From contig JBBMOA010000014.1 of the NCBI GenBank assembly GCA_037954235.1, positions 18,299,273 through 18,363,272 of the forward strand: a stretch of 64,000 nucleotides of DNA, written 5' to 3'. The notes below the pieces were generated by a model. The model worked only from the letters and a program-made list of their open reading frames with translations. It searched no databases and was not told the DNA's origin. The DNA comes from Aulostomus chinensis. Taxonomy: Eukaryota; Chordata; Actinopteri; Syngnathiformes; Aulostomidae. Position numbers and translations under genes: made by a program. Below are positions 48,721 to 61,020 of the stretch, in pieces; the first letter of the stretch is position 1; each line of letters opens with the position of its first letter.

Positions 48721-49354
48721 TAATTAAACCGTGCAAATTTGAGTCGAGTTTGACGATCCTGCTCTCCCTCCCAAGACTTTTTAGTTTTGAGCAACACCAT
48801 TGGTGAGATTTGAGCTTTGTGGATGACTAATTTTGAATGTGCTAGCGCATCAAATTAGCTCCAGTTCCTTTCTAACTTTTTTCGTGATCAAAAGAGCAAC
48901 AGAGGGAGTCGAGCTGCAGGCAGGAGGAGGAATTAAAGTTGGGAGAAAATGACAAAAGGCTGTTGTGATTAGTAAAATGAAAGCTTTGTGCAGATGTACA
49001 TCACCAAATCATCTCATGACCTAATAATACATTTTAGCTGTTTAGAAAAAGCCTTATTTTTTTCATTAAGAGTTTAATAGGCAGAAGGAAAACAAGTAAA
49101 TCCTATAATTTGTTTGTGGGCAGCCACTATTAGAGCCGTCTTAAATTAGATAAATAGATGCATCTGTTGGCTTAAGAAACATAAGAGAGCAATTAATAGA
49201 GTGGAGCTCTGGAGTTTAATACAGCCTGCGTAAGTGATTTAGTGCATGCATTTGTTTGTTTCCGTCTGCTTGATTTAAAGACCCTACAGTGCAGGCAATC
49301 ATGATTTTAAGCTACCCATACGTTTCTTTATGTAAATCATTAGACACACACACA

Positions 49355-49629
49355 CCCTTATACTTATATCTTTGTGAGGACTTTCATTGACGTAATACAT
49401 TCCCAATCCCTCACCCTAAACCTAAACATCTCAACTGACTGCCTGACCCTGACCTTGACCCTAAATCTAACCAGGACCTAATTCTAACCTCGACCCTAAA
49501 ACCAAGTCTTGACCCTCAAATGGCCCTTTGGAGATGTGAGGCTCGACTTAAATGTCCTCACTTTCCAAAAATGTCCTCACTCTGTTGGTTAAGTATGTAT
49601 TCTAGTCCTCAGTATGTAGCAAGTACAAG

Positions 49630-49631
<2 letters not shown>
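49355..49631 (-). mobile_element. 277-bp element with telomere-like core, copy 2 (inverted)
   Basis: Reverse-complement copy of the element at 23063-23339 with the same length of 277 bp. On the plus strand it shows CCCTAAACCTAAACATCTC and CCCTGACCTTGACCCTAAAT blocks and ends with AGTACAAGAA. A short CA run precedes it at 49345-49354 and a long (CA)n follows. By eye about nine of ten bases agree with copy 1. No coding capacity. Confidence 0.82.

Positions 49632-49695
<64 letters not shown>
49630..49695. repeat. (CA)n at the edge of the 277-bp element
   Basis: About 33 perfect CA units directly joined to the terminal inverted repeat of the element. Confidence 0.95.
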
Positions 49696-49696
<1 letters not shown>

Positions 49697-51035
49697 GTAC
49701 AAGCCCCTCCCTCCATAACAACCCTCAGATGCATCCCCGGGAGCAGCAGCAGCAGCAGCAGCAGGGTCTATATCCAAACATGACATGCCTTCACTGTTTC
49801 CTTGCCTGCAGCCCCTCCTCAGCTGCTCACCTCCCATCTATCAATCGCCATTACCCCGTAGTAGGTGGGCAGACAGGTCAATCCTCCTCCAGATGGGCCC
49901 GTATGCGAGACAGCCGCTCCATCCATGCAATCCTTTCCTCTGCCTGGAGTTCACTTGTCAGCATTTAAGACCCCTCAATGGCATCTTAAACCCTCCATGA
50001 ACATTACAGAGGTGTTTTACGTTAAGATAAATAAAAATATAAGTCACAAATCTGTTATTCCCTCTCAAATCGGTTGCTATCACTTTTGCTATGGCTACTT
50101 CCTCTTTCCACCCCCCCCCCCACCCCTTTCCCCAAGCCCATAAATGTTGGAACACTTTAATAAGAAGATGAAAAGCAGCAGAGGAAGTGTGTGATGTGAT
50201 GGAGATGAGAGAGATGATGAAATGAGGAGAGATTGGATGCGGGAACAGGAGCCACAGGTGACAGGCCTCATCCTCTCTTCCCTCATGCCCAAATCTTTTC
50301 TCTTTAGAAGAAAAAAAAAACACTTCTCTCTGCCTCTCATTCCAGTCATTTTTGTCCTCCTCAGTGTCTCGTTTCCTCTCTTCTCTACCAGTTCTCTTCT
50401 TCTCTCTTCATATATAGGACGTGCATGATCTGTAGCTTGGATAATTAGCAGCAGTTTATTAATTATGAATGAGAGCTGGTTCTGTGGGAGCCAGAGAGTG
50501 GGCCTCTCACAGAGACTCATAAATTAAACAACAGAGTTTCCCAGCCTTTTGATTAAAGATAAAGAGGAAATAGGATGATCAATAGAGACCTGTTAGAGTG
50601 GCAGAGCAGATGAACGAGATGCACAGAGGGAAAGATAGAAAAAGATGGACAGACAGAAAATACCCAAGAAGGAAGACAGCAACTTGCCAGTTTTTACAGG
50701 TTTTGCTGTAAAAGTGACTCGTTGAACTTTTCACATGACATCATCATCACAGAGGGAAAGCCTCACCATCAGTCTGCATCAACCTGCCCACACAGACCAA
50801 CACATGGAGCAACAACGTAGGTGCCAGAGCGCCAAACCCTGTTGTCTCGCCCTCCTTTTTTCCCCTCTGCCCCACTTCTTCCACTCCCCTCCTCACTGTT
50901 GTTCTCTCTCCTCCCTCCCCACACTTACATCCCCTTTCCCGTCTGTTATTCTTCATCTTTTATCACCTCCTGCCTCACTCCCACATCTCCCTCTACACTT
51001 CTTACCTGTGAAGTCAGTTGTTTAAAAAATCTCGT
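49696..51035. other. Gene-free, pyrimidine-rich sequence
   Basis: No exon recognised. Overlapping frames at 49785-50143, 50095-50520 and 50735-51174 come from C/T-rich or G/A-rich strands. Short (AGC)n at 49742-49763; C11 run near 50110. Confidence 0.55.
49742..49763. repeat. (AGC)n trinucleotide repeat
   Basis: About seven AGC units. It would read as poly-Gln or poly-Ala if transcribed in frame, but no gene is recognised around it. Confidence 0.9.
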
Positions 51036-51053
51036 GGGGGGGGGGGGGGGGGG
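51036..51053. repeat. Poly-G run (18)
   Basis: Eighteen consecutive G, followed 18 bp on by a further G6. Confidence 0.9.
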
Positions 51054-51454
51054 TCCTCTGTTTTTGATTTGGGGGGCCTGCTCCTCTTTCTTGTGTTTTT
51101 CATCCACTCATACAAAAGTGATGTTGGAAGTGAAAAGGATTAGATTTAACAACCCAGCAGGACTTGCTCTTTAACGTCCCTCTCGATAATGTCGCACATT
51201 CATCAGCAGGCACAGAAACCAGGACACCCCTGTACAATTTAGGGATTATAGACACACACACGTACACACACACAAATACACTGAACATATGGATGTCTCA
51301 TTTGGCATCCCACATGTTCTTCTTGAAGTTAGGGCCAAGTGTCGTTAATTGACGCCATGTCTGATTACACCTTCACACGATGCACAGGAGGTGTTGCCAG
51401 GCACTTGTCCAATAAGTGTCTATAAAATTGTCTGCTGTCATACTCAACACCCAC

Positions 51455-51506
51455 CCACACACACTTACACACACACACACGCACGCGCACACACACTTAC
51501 ACACAC

Positions 51507-51565
<59 letters not shown>
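51455..51565. repeat. Compound (CA)n microsatellite
   Basis: CA array with TTACAC and GCACGCGC interruptions in the left half and a pure run of about 30 units at about 51504-51565. Confidence 0.95.
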
Positions 51566-51568
<3 letters not shown>

Positions 51569-54500
51569 TCGCCGATTAAAAACCCACAGCCCAGCTCTCC
51601 GTCCAGGTGACGCATGAAAGGAAATGAGTTTCCCATTTATTTCCAGCTTGATTACTTGCTTTTGAAACAGACTTTCAAGATGCTTCTAAAGACAGGTTAA
51701 TCTATACAGGCTTTTGCTCTCAGCTGCATCTAAAGATTTTTAAATTATTTTAAGCCCCTAAGATCATCCACCATATCTATCTTCTAGGCTGTGTGATATC
51801 GTGCAGCTTTGTCATGTCGCAGCTGACATGACAAACAAAGCAAGCTATGAGAAAGAAAGACTCCTGAAATATTTGTGATATTTTTCTGCAATTGCAGCGC
51901 TCATCCCTGTGTTATCTCTCTAAACTGTCCTTGAAACTGTAATAAGATTTCTTGCAATACAAAGCAAAGCAAAGCACCTGAAGCGCTCCTTCATATAAGC
52001 CATAGTTGTTAGTGTTTTACAGGTGACTATTGTCTGACCTCACTTCATGTCTCTTTTCCCCATTCAGTACAAATATTTCTTCATTCAAAAGACACCATGG
52101 AGCTTTTACAATCCATTGTGCTTGAACAGGAAGCTATCCCACTTGTCTTGCTTTGCATCCATTCACCTCCACTGATGAAATCAAAGTCAACACTGGACCA
52201 GAATATCTTTGCCTCCCTGCATGCTCAACCTGTCCTCTCATCTGGTGTCTTTGATCACCATAAACAGCATCTGGTGCTTTTGGACTAAGCAGATCTCCTC
52301 CCACTTACAAGAAGGTCAGCTAATAGAAAATGCACCCCAACATCTGGTTAGCTCAAGCAGCAAACATATATATAACATCAGCAGAAGATAATCCAAAACG
52401 AACTTCACATGTTCATTTTGAGGCATCTTCTGCTCTCACCATCTCCTCCTGAGGCTTCAGCTCCACTCTCTTGGCATCTTCTTCTTTAGCAACTCACCGG
52501 GTTATATGGCACTACCCTCATTACTCAAACCTCCTTCAAGGCAGTTCTCTCATCAGAGATCCAAAAGTAGGCAGCCTCCCTGCCTTCTACAGGCAGCTGA
52601 AGCTCAACCCAAAGAGTCTACCAGACACTGCAGCAAACAACAACTTCAGACAGAACTTCCAGGTTTACTTATGACTGCTTATGGATTTTGGCCGTCAGTG
52701 TTTTGCCATCTTCACAGCTTCTGCTCACTCAACTGGACTTTGCTCCTTTTTTTTAGACGGCAAAAAAGTTGAAAAGACAAAAATCAAAGTCCTCTGACTC
52801 TTGGCTTTTTTGTGCCTGAGGAGAAATGCTGTGTTTGTGTTCACATTCTCCCAGTTAAGTTTTAATGTGATGTGTGTAATGAGAGCCCTAAACTCATGTG
52901 TGGGACGTTTGTTATCATTAGCAGCTAAACTACTACTGAGATAAAGATGGAGCTGGTTGACTCAGAAAGCAGCAGGGGAAAAAAAAATCAGGTTTAAAAA
53001 AAAACACTAAGTATAGAAATAGACAGAAGATCAACGCCTTGCTGTCGCTGGCTTGTTAGGATTCTAGCGTGCTTACCACTTTCAAGAGTTAACCTGACCC
53101 CCTGTGAGGACTCCCTGCAGCTTCCCAAGCCAACCCCAACACAGCATATCCTGTCAGGTGGATTAATTTTTTGTGCCACTTTCTGACATGAATGGGCCCT
53201 AATCTCTAAATAGAAGGTGGTAAATCGTGCATGCATGTTCCAACAGACAGACAGACACACACACACACACACACACATATTAATTTCCATATTCACTAAA
53301 ACTCTGCCAGAGTCAATGTCTAGTTGCCATAGCGCCGCTTACATCGAGCGACAAAGCAAGACAGGGAGGGAGAGTGAGGGCAAGACATAGAGGGGAGGAA
53401 ATACACAGGAAATAAACGAGTTTGGAAACAGCAAGGGGTGGATGTTTAAGTTAATGAACAACCATAACGCTCCATGTTTGGCCATTTAAACCTTTGTTGC
53501 CGCTTCCTTCATCACTTTGTTCCTGTCTGCCTTCCCTTTTCTTTCCATTCCGTGAGATTTCCCACAGCATGACATATTCTGATTAGTGCTGGGCAGCCAT
53601 TTCAAAGCTCACTCGGGCTCTGACATACAGCCTTCCTCTTTCCCGTTCCAGTGGGGTCAGAAGTCTGCAATAGAAGAAGGCAGACAAGACAGAGAAATTA
53701 AACAGCTATTATTGTCTCAGGCTCATAAAGCTCACCATCTAATTCAGGATCACGCAAACTGATGAACTGCATCTGTCCTTGTGCAATGCTCTTTAAATTC
53801 TATTTAATGTAACAACTAATCATTTGTGCATCGATGTGTTTATGCAAGTTTATGTCTGTGTGTGGTTTTGAAGGAAAGCTGATGAGGATGTGGCTCCTAA
53901 GTAGGACTCCGAAGAACAATTGGAATTTGAGTTACACATTATATAAAGTCATAAAAACATATTTACTCGATGATTTCGATAAACGTTAAACAATTATATA
54001 AAAAGAAGTATTGAAACTGGTGTGATAGGGCTGGAGGGGAAGAGATTTTGAGGAATGTTATTCAGCCACCACTTGGGATGAGTGAAATTGGAGGCAGACA
54101 TGATGGCGGTCCTTATCTTGTCATGAGCCAAACTGTTTCAGTTAGAGAGCGTGGCATTACCACAGTGCTGGCAAGGTTGCCTTTCCACTATCTTTCCATT
54201 TGTCTCCAGCCATTCCAATCCAAGCCTCTATTTTCTATTTTATCTCTCAGTGTCATCTCGCTCTGACTCTGAAATTCATTTATGCGCTCTCCCTTACGCT
54301 TTGTATTCTGCTTGTATTTCTTTTACCTTTCTCCTCTCCATTTAAAAATGGATATCAATTATCCCTCTTTTTCTTTTTAATAAATGTTTCCAGACTCGAC
54401 AGCTGTCCTTCAGCTGTACGTGGTGCCTCCTAGCCCACGCTGGCTGCAGATGGAGAATGTTTGCCTAAGTAGGATTAGAGTCGTGTGTAAACAGAGCTAC

Positions 54501-55079
54501 TGTGTGTCTTCATGACAGCTTCATCAGAAGTGATTCATCTTTGGCTTATGTCTAACCTGTCAGATGGTCTCCTGTGTCTTCTTTTCTCACAGCATTTATG
54601 TCAGGGAGTCGAAAGAATGGACAAAAATGACATGAAGCCCCCGAGGCAGTTCAAGGAACCTGAGTCACCAATTTACTCACAGAGCCTATTCCAGCCAACA
54701 CGCTATTGGCTCCATTCTAGCATCCACCTGTAGGCTGTGAAATCCACCTCCCTCCTGAGAAACGTTACTGTGCTCCCCTCCCCCTGCTTTGTTTAGCTTG
54801 ATGTTCCCATTGACGTGACCTCTTAATACCAAATTGTGCAATGCTGGTGGCACATAAAAAATTATGTGGCAGCACAATGGAAACATTGCAAATGTAAACT
54901 AATTAGGATTCTTCGTCAGGAACACCATGCACAGATGAACAACTGCACATACACAGATCGGGTGGAGACAAAAGGGCAGTGTATTCCGGTCAGGGTAGGC
55001 AGACAGTCAGGTGTGTAGGCAAAGGTATCCAAAGATCGAGAGGCAAAAAATCATGGTTAAAAAACAAGCAAGGTTGTAC
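51566..55079. other. Gene-free unique sequence
   Basis: No recognised gene. Frames at 52097-52288 and 52471-52772 read as ordinary-looking peptides but have no domain, splice context or poly-A signature. A short (CA)n lies at 53255-53277. The rest is unremarkable. Confidence 0.5.
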
Positions 55080-55092
55080 ATGAACAGACTAT

Positions 55093-55469
55093 CCATCCAT
55101 CCATCCATTTTCTACTGCTTATCCTGTTAAGGGTCACGGGGGGGGGGGGGGGGGGGGGTGGAGCCTATCCCAGCAGCCTTCAAGCGAGAGGCGGGGTTCA
55201 CCCTGGACAGGTCACCAGTCCATCACAGGGCCAACACATAGAGACAGACAACCATTCACACTCACAGTCACACCTACAGTCAATTTAGAGTATCAATCAG
55301 CCTCGTCCCCTCTTGATGTCTTTGGATGGTGGGAGGAAGCTGGAGTACCAGAGAGAACCCACACAGGAACAGGGAGAACATGGAGACTAACACAGAAAGA
55401 CCTAATGCTCGAACCTGGAACCTTCTTGCTGTGGGGTGACAGTACTAACCACTGCACCACCGTGCTGCC
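55093..55469 (-). mobile_element. tRNA-headed SINE, copy 4 (full length)
   Basis: A 377-bp minus-strand copy with the (CCAT)n tail at its left end and the tRNA-like head at its right. The target duplication is 13 bp with one mismatch: ATGAACAGACTAT at 55080-55092 and ATGAGCAGACTAT at 55470-55482. It carries the full middle section (GGGCCAACACATAGAGACAG) that copy 3 lacks. The G-run at 55138-55158 is 21 long, the longest of the family here. The B-box region has lost its GGTTCGA core partly (TGCTCGAACCTGG on the plus strand). Confidence 0.88.
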
Positions 55470-55789
55470 ATGAGCAGACTATGACTATGGTAAATGCTGT
55501 GAAGAGATGCTGGGATGAGGACCATGAAATAACGAATTGGAAATAAGACAGTGAGAGACACGAGGTTAAATACAAGAGGTAAGGGGGAAGATGGTAAGCA
55601 GGGGTGAAGAGACAGGGGAGGGGGGTGCAGGAGGTGAATCTCAAACCGAGACAAAGGGTTTGGTGACTTCAAAATAAAACAGGAAGGACAAGACATAAAA
55701 CGTGAAATGGACGGAAACTTGACAGACATGAGATTCTTTTATGTTGTGGACAGTTTCTCATGTTCAGCAGTGTCATTTGAAAGGCAGGG

Positions 55790-56110
55790 GTGGTCAAGTC
55801 AAGTCAATTTTGTTGTCTATCGCCAAATCCCAACAAAAGTTCTCTCCTGACACTTTACAGGTAGAGCAGGTCCAGTACCACACTCCTTCAATGAATTTAC
55901 ACCCAACAATTCTCCATCAGCAGCACATCCTGCAACAGCGGTGATGAAAACCTTCCTTTTAACAGGCAGGAAGGTCGAGCAGACCCAGGCTGAATGGGGA
56001 CGGCCTTCTGCTTTGACCGGTTGGGGGGAAAGAGAGCAGGAGAGCGGGGTAGAGACAAAGACAGATAATGGAGGAAGACAGATATAGAGAGGGGGAGAGA
56101 GGAGATCAAG
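55790..56110 (-). mobile_element. Fish interspersed repeat with CTTTACAGG / CCTTTTAACAGG blocks
   Basis: Reading the plus strand: GTCAAGTCAAGTCAATTTTG, CGCCAAATCCCAACAAAAGT, CACTTTACAGGTAGAGCAGG, AAAACCTTCCTTTTAACAGG, then GACCCAGGCTGAATGGGGAC and TTTGACCGGTTGGGGGGAAA. This order agrees with a widespread fish repeat as I remember it, and its left edge matches the fragment at 8170-8231 in opposite orientation. The right end fades into GA-rich sequence, so the limit is approximate. Confidence 0.65.
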
Positions 56111-56738
56111 AAGGAGAGAAAGAGAAGAGACTGATGGACAGACGGGGACGTGAGGAGGTGGTGCTGAGGTTGGCAGCTAAGAGTGGTGGTTCACACCATC
56201 CATCTTAAAGTGGTAGACGAGGGTTGGTTATACAAATCTCATTTACAAAGTTTAATGTCAAACTTAACTAAATGTTTTTTTTGTGCCTAACCCCACTATG
56301 TTGACACATCATGTAAGGCTACTTTCTAATAGCGCACGTCATTCAAGAAGCTGTTGTCATTGAACAATAAATCGAAGTGATCAAGCTATATAATTTGTCC
56401 ACTGTGGAAAGATCCTTATTGACGTTCTACTGGCTTGTTTCTGTGGCGTCGCTATGTAAATGTAACAATGTGAAGAACCTAAAAACCCAGCAGTACATTT
56501 CTCTGTCACATGTTAATCTATCCCACATAAGTCAGTTATAATAATTCTGGTTCTTATTGCTGCTCAACTGAATATTGCACTTTAATCAGTGGTAGACGAT
56601 ATATTTGTGTTGAATTAATGTCAGGAGAAGTTGTTGTAGATCTTCTTCAAATTGTTAAGCCAGTGTTAGAATTAGATATCACCCTCATGATGGACTGACC
56701 GTGGTTAGGCAACACTGTATCATGGCTTTTTTCACATT

Positions 56739-56757
56739 GGGGGGGGGGGGGGGGGGG
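56739..56757. repeat. Poly-G run (19)
   Basis: Nineteen consecutive G following TTTTTTCACATT. Confidence 0.9.
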
Positions 56758-59483
56758 CTGGGGATCCAACAAAGTGGCCTCAGGGCATCTGTGCTGCAGT
56801 GAAACCCTGGAGATCTGTCAATAAACAGTCAGATTTTTGTTGCAGGATCAATCCAGACCTGGGGCATTGCTTCACTTTTAATTGCCACGTGCACTGACAT
56901 AACAACACACACACGCTCTCCTTTTATATGTGCTTGTGTGTTTATGGTACGTGCTGTTTCTGTTTGATTGTTTTTACTTGGAAAAACAGTTGTTTTTTTC
57001 TCGTAACGTTGCAGAGGAGTGGGCAGTGTGGTAATACGGGTGGGAGATAAATTCAAGGAAAAACCTGATTAAATGAGTTGAGAAACAGGAAAACAAAATG
57101 ATATGAATCAGATGCTACTGGCCTCACAGCCACCAGAGCCACGTTGAAAACCTGCCCACTGCTTTTTTGGGCCAACATTAAACCCTGCACATCCCCATGT
57201 ACATGCAGGGCTTTTTAAAACTGCTAAAAAAAATTTAAAAAAAAAACCTTTCCCAATGCAAGTGGACAAGTTTCCTTTATTTCTTTTTCCTGGTGGATCA
57301 TGTTTGACATCACAAAATTAAAAAGTAATAATGTATTAGAAACAAAGAACTTAAATTGACAAGAAGTGTAATCACAAGAGGTACATTTCTTGGGAGTCTG
57401 GTAGAAAGCAGCATGTGGAGCGCAATGCTGTGACAAAAAAACAAACAAACAAAACTATAGAAATTAACATCCGCTAAGGAGAAGAGCTTTCATTGCCTCC
57501 ATTCTTGACTGTTGGGGCCTGACCCCCTTGTTGTATGCAGGGGGTGGAAATTTACCACGTTCACGCAGATTTTGTGTTCGGATCAGCACTGATTGTAGAA
57601 CACCCAGACAAAAGCCAGATGTTGGTGGGGTTTTTGGTCAGGAGGAAAGGGTCCACGGACACCAAACACATCAAAACATTAAATGAGGGAATATCTTATA
57701 AAAGAGTGGTGTTTATCCCTCCAGTACAATTCCAGAGGCTTGCGGAATCTTTGCAGTGACACATTGAAGCTGTTTTGGCGGCTTGTTGCCTGTCTGCACT
57801 GTGTAACAGCGGATAAATATTAACAACACAAATTTAAGATGTCACCTTTTGGAGCTCACATGTGCAGCACAGATTGGCTGGTAATCGGCTGCTGCTCACA
57901 GCCATTCACTGTATTGTATGTCTTAAAAAGAATCCATGTATTATATGAATAAATTCCATTCACCAGATTCACACCGGATGGATTTGTTTTTGTGCATTAT
58001 GAGCAATAAAGCTGCTTGAATTGGGCCATTAGAAATCAAATTGACCTATATTTTCTCTTCAAAAATAAACCCTGTTGAGAATAACTGACTGAATTGGCTT
58101 TGACATGAAAAAAAAAGTATTGAGAAAAAGAGGCAACTTATCCACCGACAGTTGCCAGTACAGTCCAGAAAGTAGTACAGCCTCGATGTGTCCCCCTACA
58201 TGAATGAGTGCATCTTATTTACGTTCTCTCAGGGCTAAGAGAAGAAGTAGACCAAGCTGGTTTTAAAGAAAAGTGGGTACAAGCACAAAACAGTGAACAT
58301 CACGGATTGAATAAATCTGTAAACAAAGGAGGTGTTGTCTTTTTTATGCAGATTGAATAAAATCTCCCTAAAGCATCTGTCTATTATCTCTTCTTCTGTA
58401 GAGGAAGATTTGTGTTCTTTGTCCTCTTCTCTGTGTTTTAAAATGGTGGCCCCTGTCAGCAGGCACAGCGGGAGGTCAACCTCTTCTCTCTCAGGCCTTG
58501 CAGCTTCACCCACAATGCTCAAAAACCAAGAGAAAGAACACGCCACTTACAATGGTGCTCAGAGGAGAAAGCCTGTTGTACACCAGTCCTTTAATGGAGT
58601 GATGAGAGCAGGCTGTGTTTGCTTAACTTGTGTTTCAGATGTTTATTATTCTGTGCGATTGAAAGACACAGATGATACTTCCTTTTTGTCCACTGACTTC
58701 ATGACAGCCACCAAACAAGTGAGCCATCTTTCAACCTCTAAAATCCTTGAGCATCTAGCCTTCACGATCAATACCAAAGATATCCTGCACCTGAGACGCT
58801 CCTCTCTAAACACTTTGCTTATCTGAGATTCAAGTGCAGCCCACTGACATATTTCTCTGTGCTTGTTGTTTTCTCTCTTTATTTATTGAATTAACTTGCC
58901 AACCAGAGCAGGGGCCATTGACTTCCAAGGGAAATGGCTTTTATTGATTCAATCCGCTCCACAAGATGTCAGGTACTAAATGACATTGTTGAACAATCCA
59001 GAGATTGTAGACGGCTGAGGAGGCTTTAGCTCCAACATGTTTCATGCAAGTAGGAATGGATGTTATTGGGTGACCGAGCAGAGAGAGAGACACACACACA
59101 CATGCAATGTTATGTTAGCTGTGAAGTGTGTCATGTGAATGTATGAGATTTGAGGACGACGGCTGAAGGTCCAGCCCTCGAGCCTTATGGTGTAAAATAA
59201 AGAAAAGAAGCTGTTGAGCATGACACATATTCTGTGTGCCGGAGTCACGGGGGTCAACAAAGCTACATGCGTGTCAGTCTTGAACCATTGTTTGATAAAG
59301 CTAATGGGCCTCCTTTATGCCTGCAGTCCACACATGTTAAGCTGATGAATGGGCCTGCACATCTCTCTAAGTTGACTGCACTCATCAGACCCTCACTCTT
59401 TCTCCTTTTACCACCACATCATCATGGCCACCACCCCTTCACTCCTCCACCTTGGAAAGGAATCTCTGTAAACATATGTCAGC

Positions 59484-59487
<4 letters not shown>

Positions 59488-59526
<39 letters not shown>
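59488..59526. repeat. (TC)n microsatellite
   Basis: About 19 perfect TC units. Confidence 0.95.
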
Positions 59527-59531
<5 letters not shown>

Positions 59532-60148
59532 ATCTTCATTCGTTGCACTCCAGCTTTCAACACTACTTCTTTAAAACTCATCATGTGAAACTCATCCAGC
59601 ATCCCACAGCCACCCACCCTCAATCAGTCACCAGAACCAAATCCACTTCAACACAGGAACAAACAGATCCCAAAGCCTCTGAGCGGAGGGATAGGAGTTT
59701 GGGGTTGACGTGAGGAAGAGGAAGGAAGCGGAGGGTGGTAGATTGTCAGGCTGGTGGTTAAAAAGGAGATATCTCCACAAGGCCTTCTCAGCAAACCATC
59801 CAGTCTCGAGTGTCTTAAATCCTGTCAGGCTTACCCAAGGGAGAGATGCATTAAAATGTAGGAGAAAGAGAGCAACATTATTTGCTGTGATGGGATGAGA
59901 GAGACAGATTGAAGAGAGGAGATGGAGAGACGAAGACGTGGAGAAGGAAGTATGGAGACATATATGGCTGAGCTGGCAGCTCCTTCCCTGATTAACATGC
60001 TTCTCAGACATGGTGAGAGGGATCAAACTCGTGCACAGCCAGGCCTGGGAGTTACGCAGGCTATACAATAAGAGTGTATATTTGTGTGTATGTGTTCTGT
60101 TTTGAGTTTAGTTGTCAGCACACACACAAGCATGTGCCTTTGTACACG

Positions 60149-60149
<1 letters not shown>

Positions 60150-60190
<41 letters not shown>
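60150..60190. repeat. (GT)n microsatellite
   Basis: About 20 perfect GT units; a short (CA)n block lies 25 bp to the left (60119-60128). Confidence 0.95.
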
Positions 60191-60193
<3 letters not shown>

Positions 60194-61020
60194 CACGCCA
60201 CTGTTGTCGACTGGAGACATCTTTTGATTGACACCGAGATGTGTCAGTGTGTTTGTCTGGATACCACATGAGGTGTTGCATTCGAAGAAACGGGGGGAGA
60301 TAAAGCAAACAAGGAAGCCCAGATTTACCTAGGAGCATGAACCCTTATTGAAATGGATACAAATGGAATCTATCTAAACCGGAGGTGCAGGATGCTGATT
60401 GGTGGTTAGAGAAGACAGGTGAGAGGGAGCTGGATAGAGAGGGATTGAATGGAGAGATACTTGTATAAGTCCAGGATGTTGATAATAAATCGAGTTACAA
60501 ATGTATTTGTGAGTGTCAGTACGACCTACCAGTGCCAGACCTACTCTTTTGGCCTTCTGGGTGCTTTTGAAAATAACTTTCATGTACTGTTCATGATGGA
60601 AGAGCTCTTCAAAAGATGATTTTCCTGTGGGATGCGCCACTATAAATAAAACATCAGCCGAGGGACACTTTGTTCCAGAATGATATACTTTATCTAGCGA
60701 TTTCACACAATGAATTATTTCACCCTCAACTTTGTAATGAATGCGTAGATGTTGACAGCAGGCGCCAAGCATGGACTTTGACATTTTTCTACAGAGTGCA
60801 GCAGAGAAAGATAGAGAAGCTGAAGGGGAACAGCTTTATCACACAGAGATTTGGTGGTTGAGACCTCCGTGTTCTTTCTCCTTCTCTGTCCTCACCGTCT
60901 GATGCCTCTTCTCTACCACTACAATGTCACACATAGAAACCCTCTGTTATTCGGTTGTTCAGTGCTTTGTTTAATCAGGGTGTCCTGACAAAGGCAGTGA
61001 CGGATGTTCAAACTAGACAT

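Larger units (their letters stand above)
45379..49354. other. Gene-free unique sequence after the Tc1 element
   Basis: No gene recognised. It holds a possible old repeat copy at 45590-45770 and a (GGT)n at 48698-48720, plus A and T runs near 47195 and 47448. Frames at 46464-46799 (-) and 47860-48154 (+) are featureless. The AT-rich, repeat-free part 49010-49320 is a further candidate regulatory element. Confidence 0.55.
56111..61007. other. Gene-free unique sequence
   Basis: No gene recognised. It contains a G19 run at 56739-56757, (TC)n at 59488-59526 and (GT)n at 60150-60190. The longest frames are 58332-58826 (+, 164 codons) and 59234-59713 (+, 159 codons). The first has no identifiable domain and lacks flanking splice signals of note; the second runs through the TC array. 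The frame at 57535-57759 follows a TATGCAG site but has no convincing donor. A minus-strand frame of 146 codons at 59628-60068 is also featureless. Confidence 0.5.

Noticed and set aside
52097..52772. Possible retrogene-like stretch with several frames
   Set aside because: Frames are short, interrupted and not similar to any family I recognise; no poly-A tail or target duplication seen.
57535..57759. 74-codon frame after a TATGCAG acceptor-like site
   Set aside because: No donor at the right end and no recognised similarity; the apparent protein-like character is not enough.
58332..58826. 164-codon plus-strand frame, the longest not made of simple repeats
   Set aside because: No recognisable domain. 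The peptide changes character several times, there is no plausible splice context, and AT/CT-rich sequence gives such frames by chance in 64 kb.
59234..59713. 159-codon plus-strand frame
   Set aside because: It runs through the (TC)n array at 59488-59526 (poly-SL) and has no domain.
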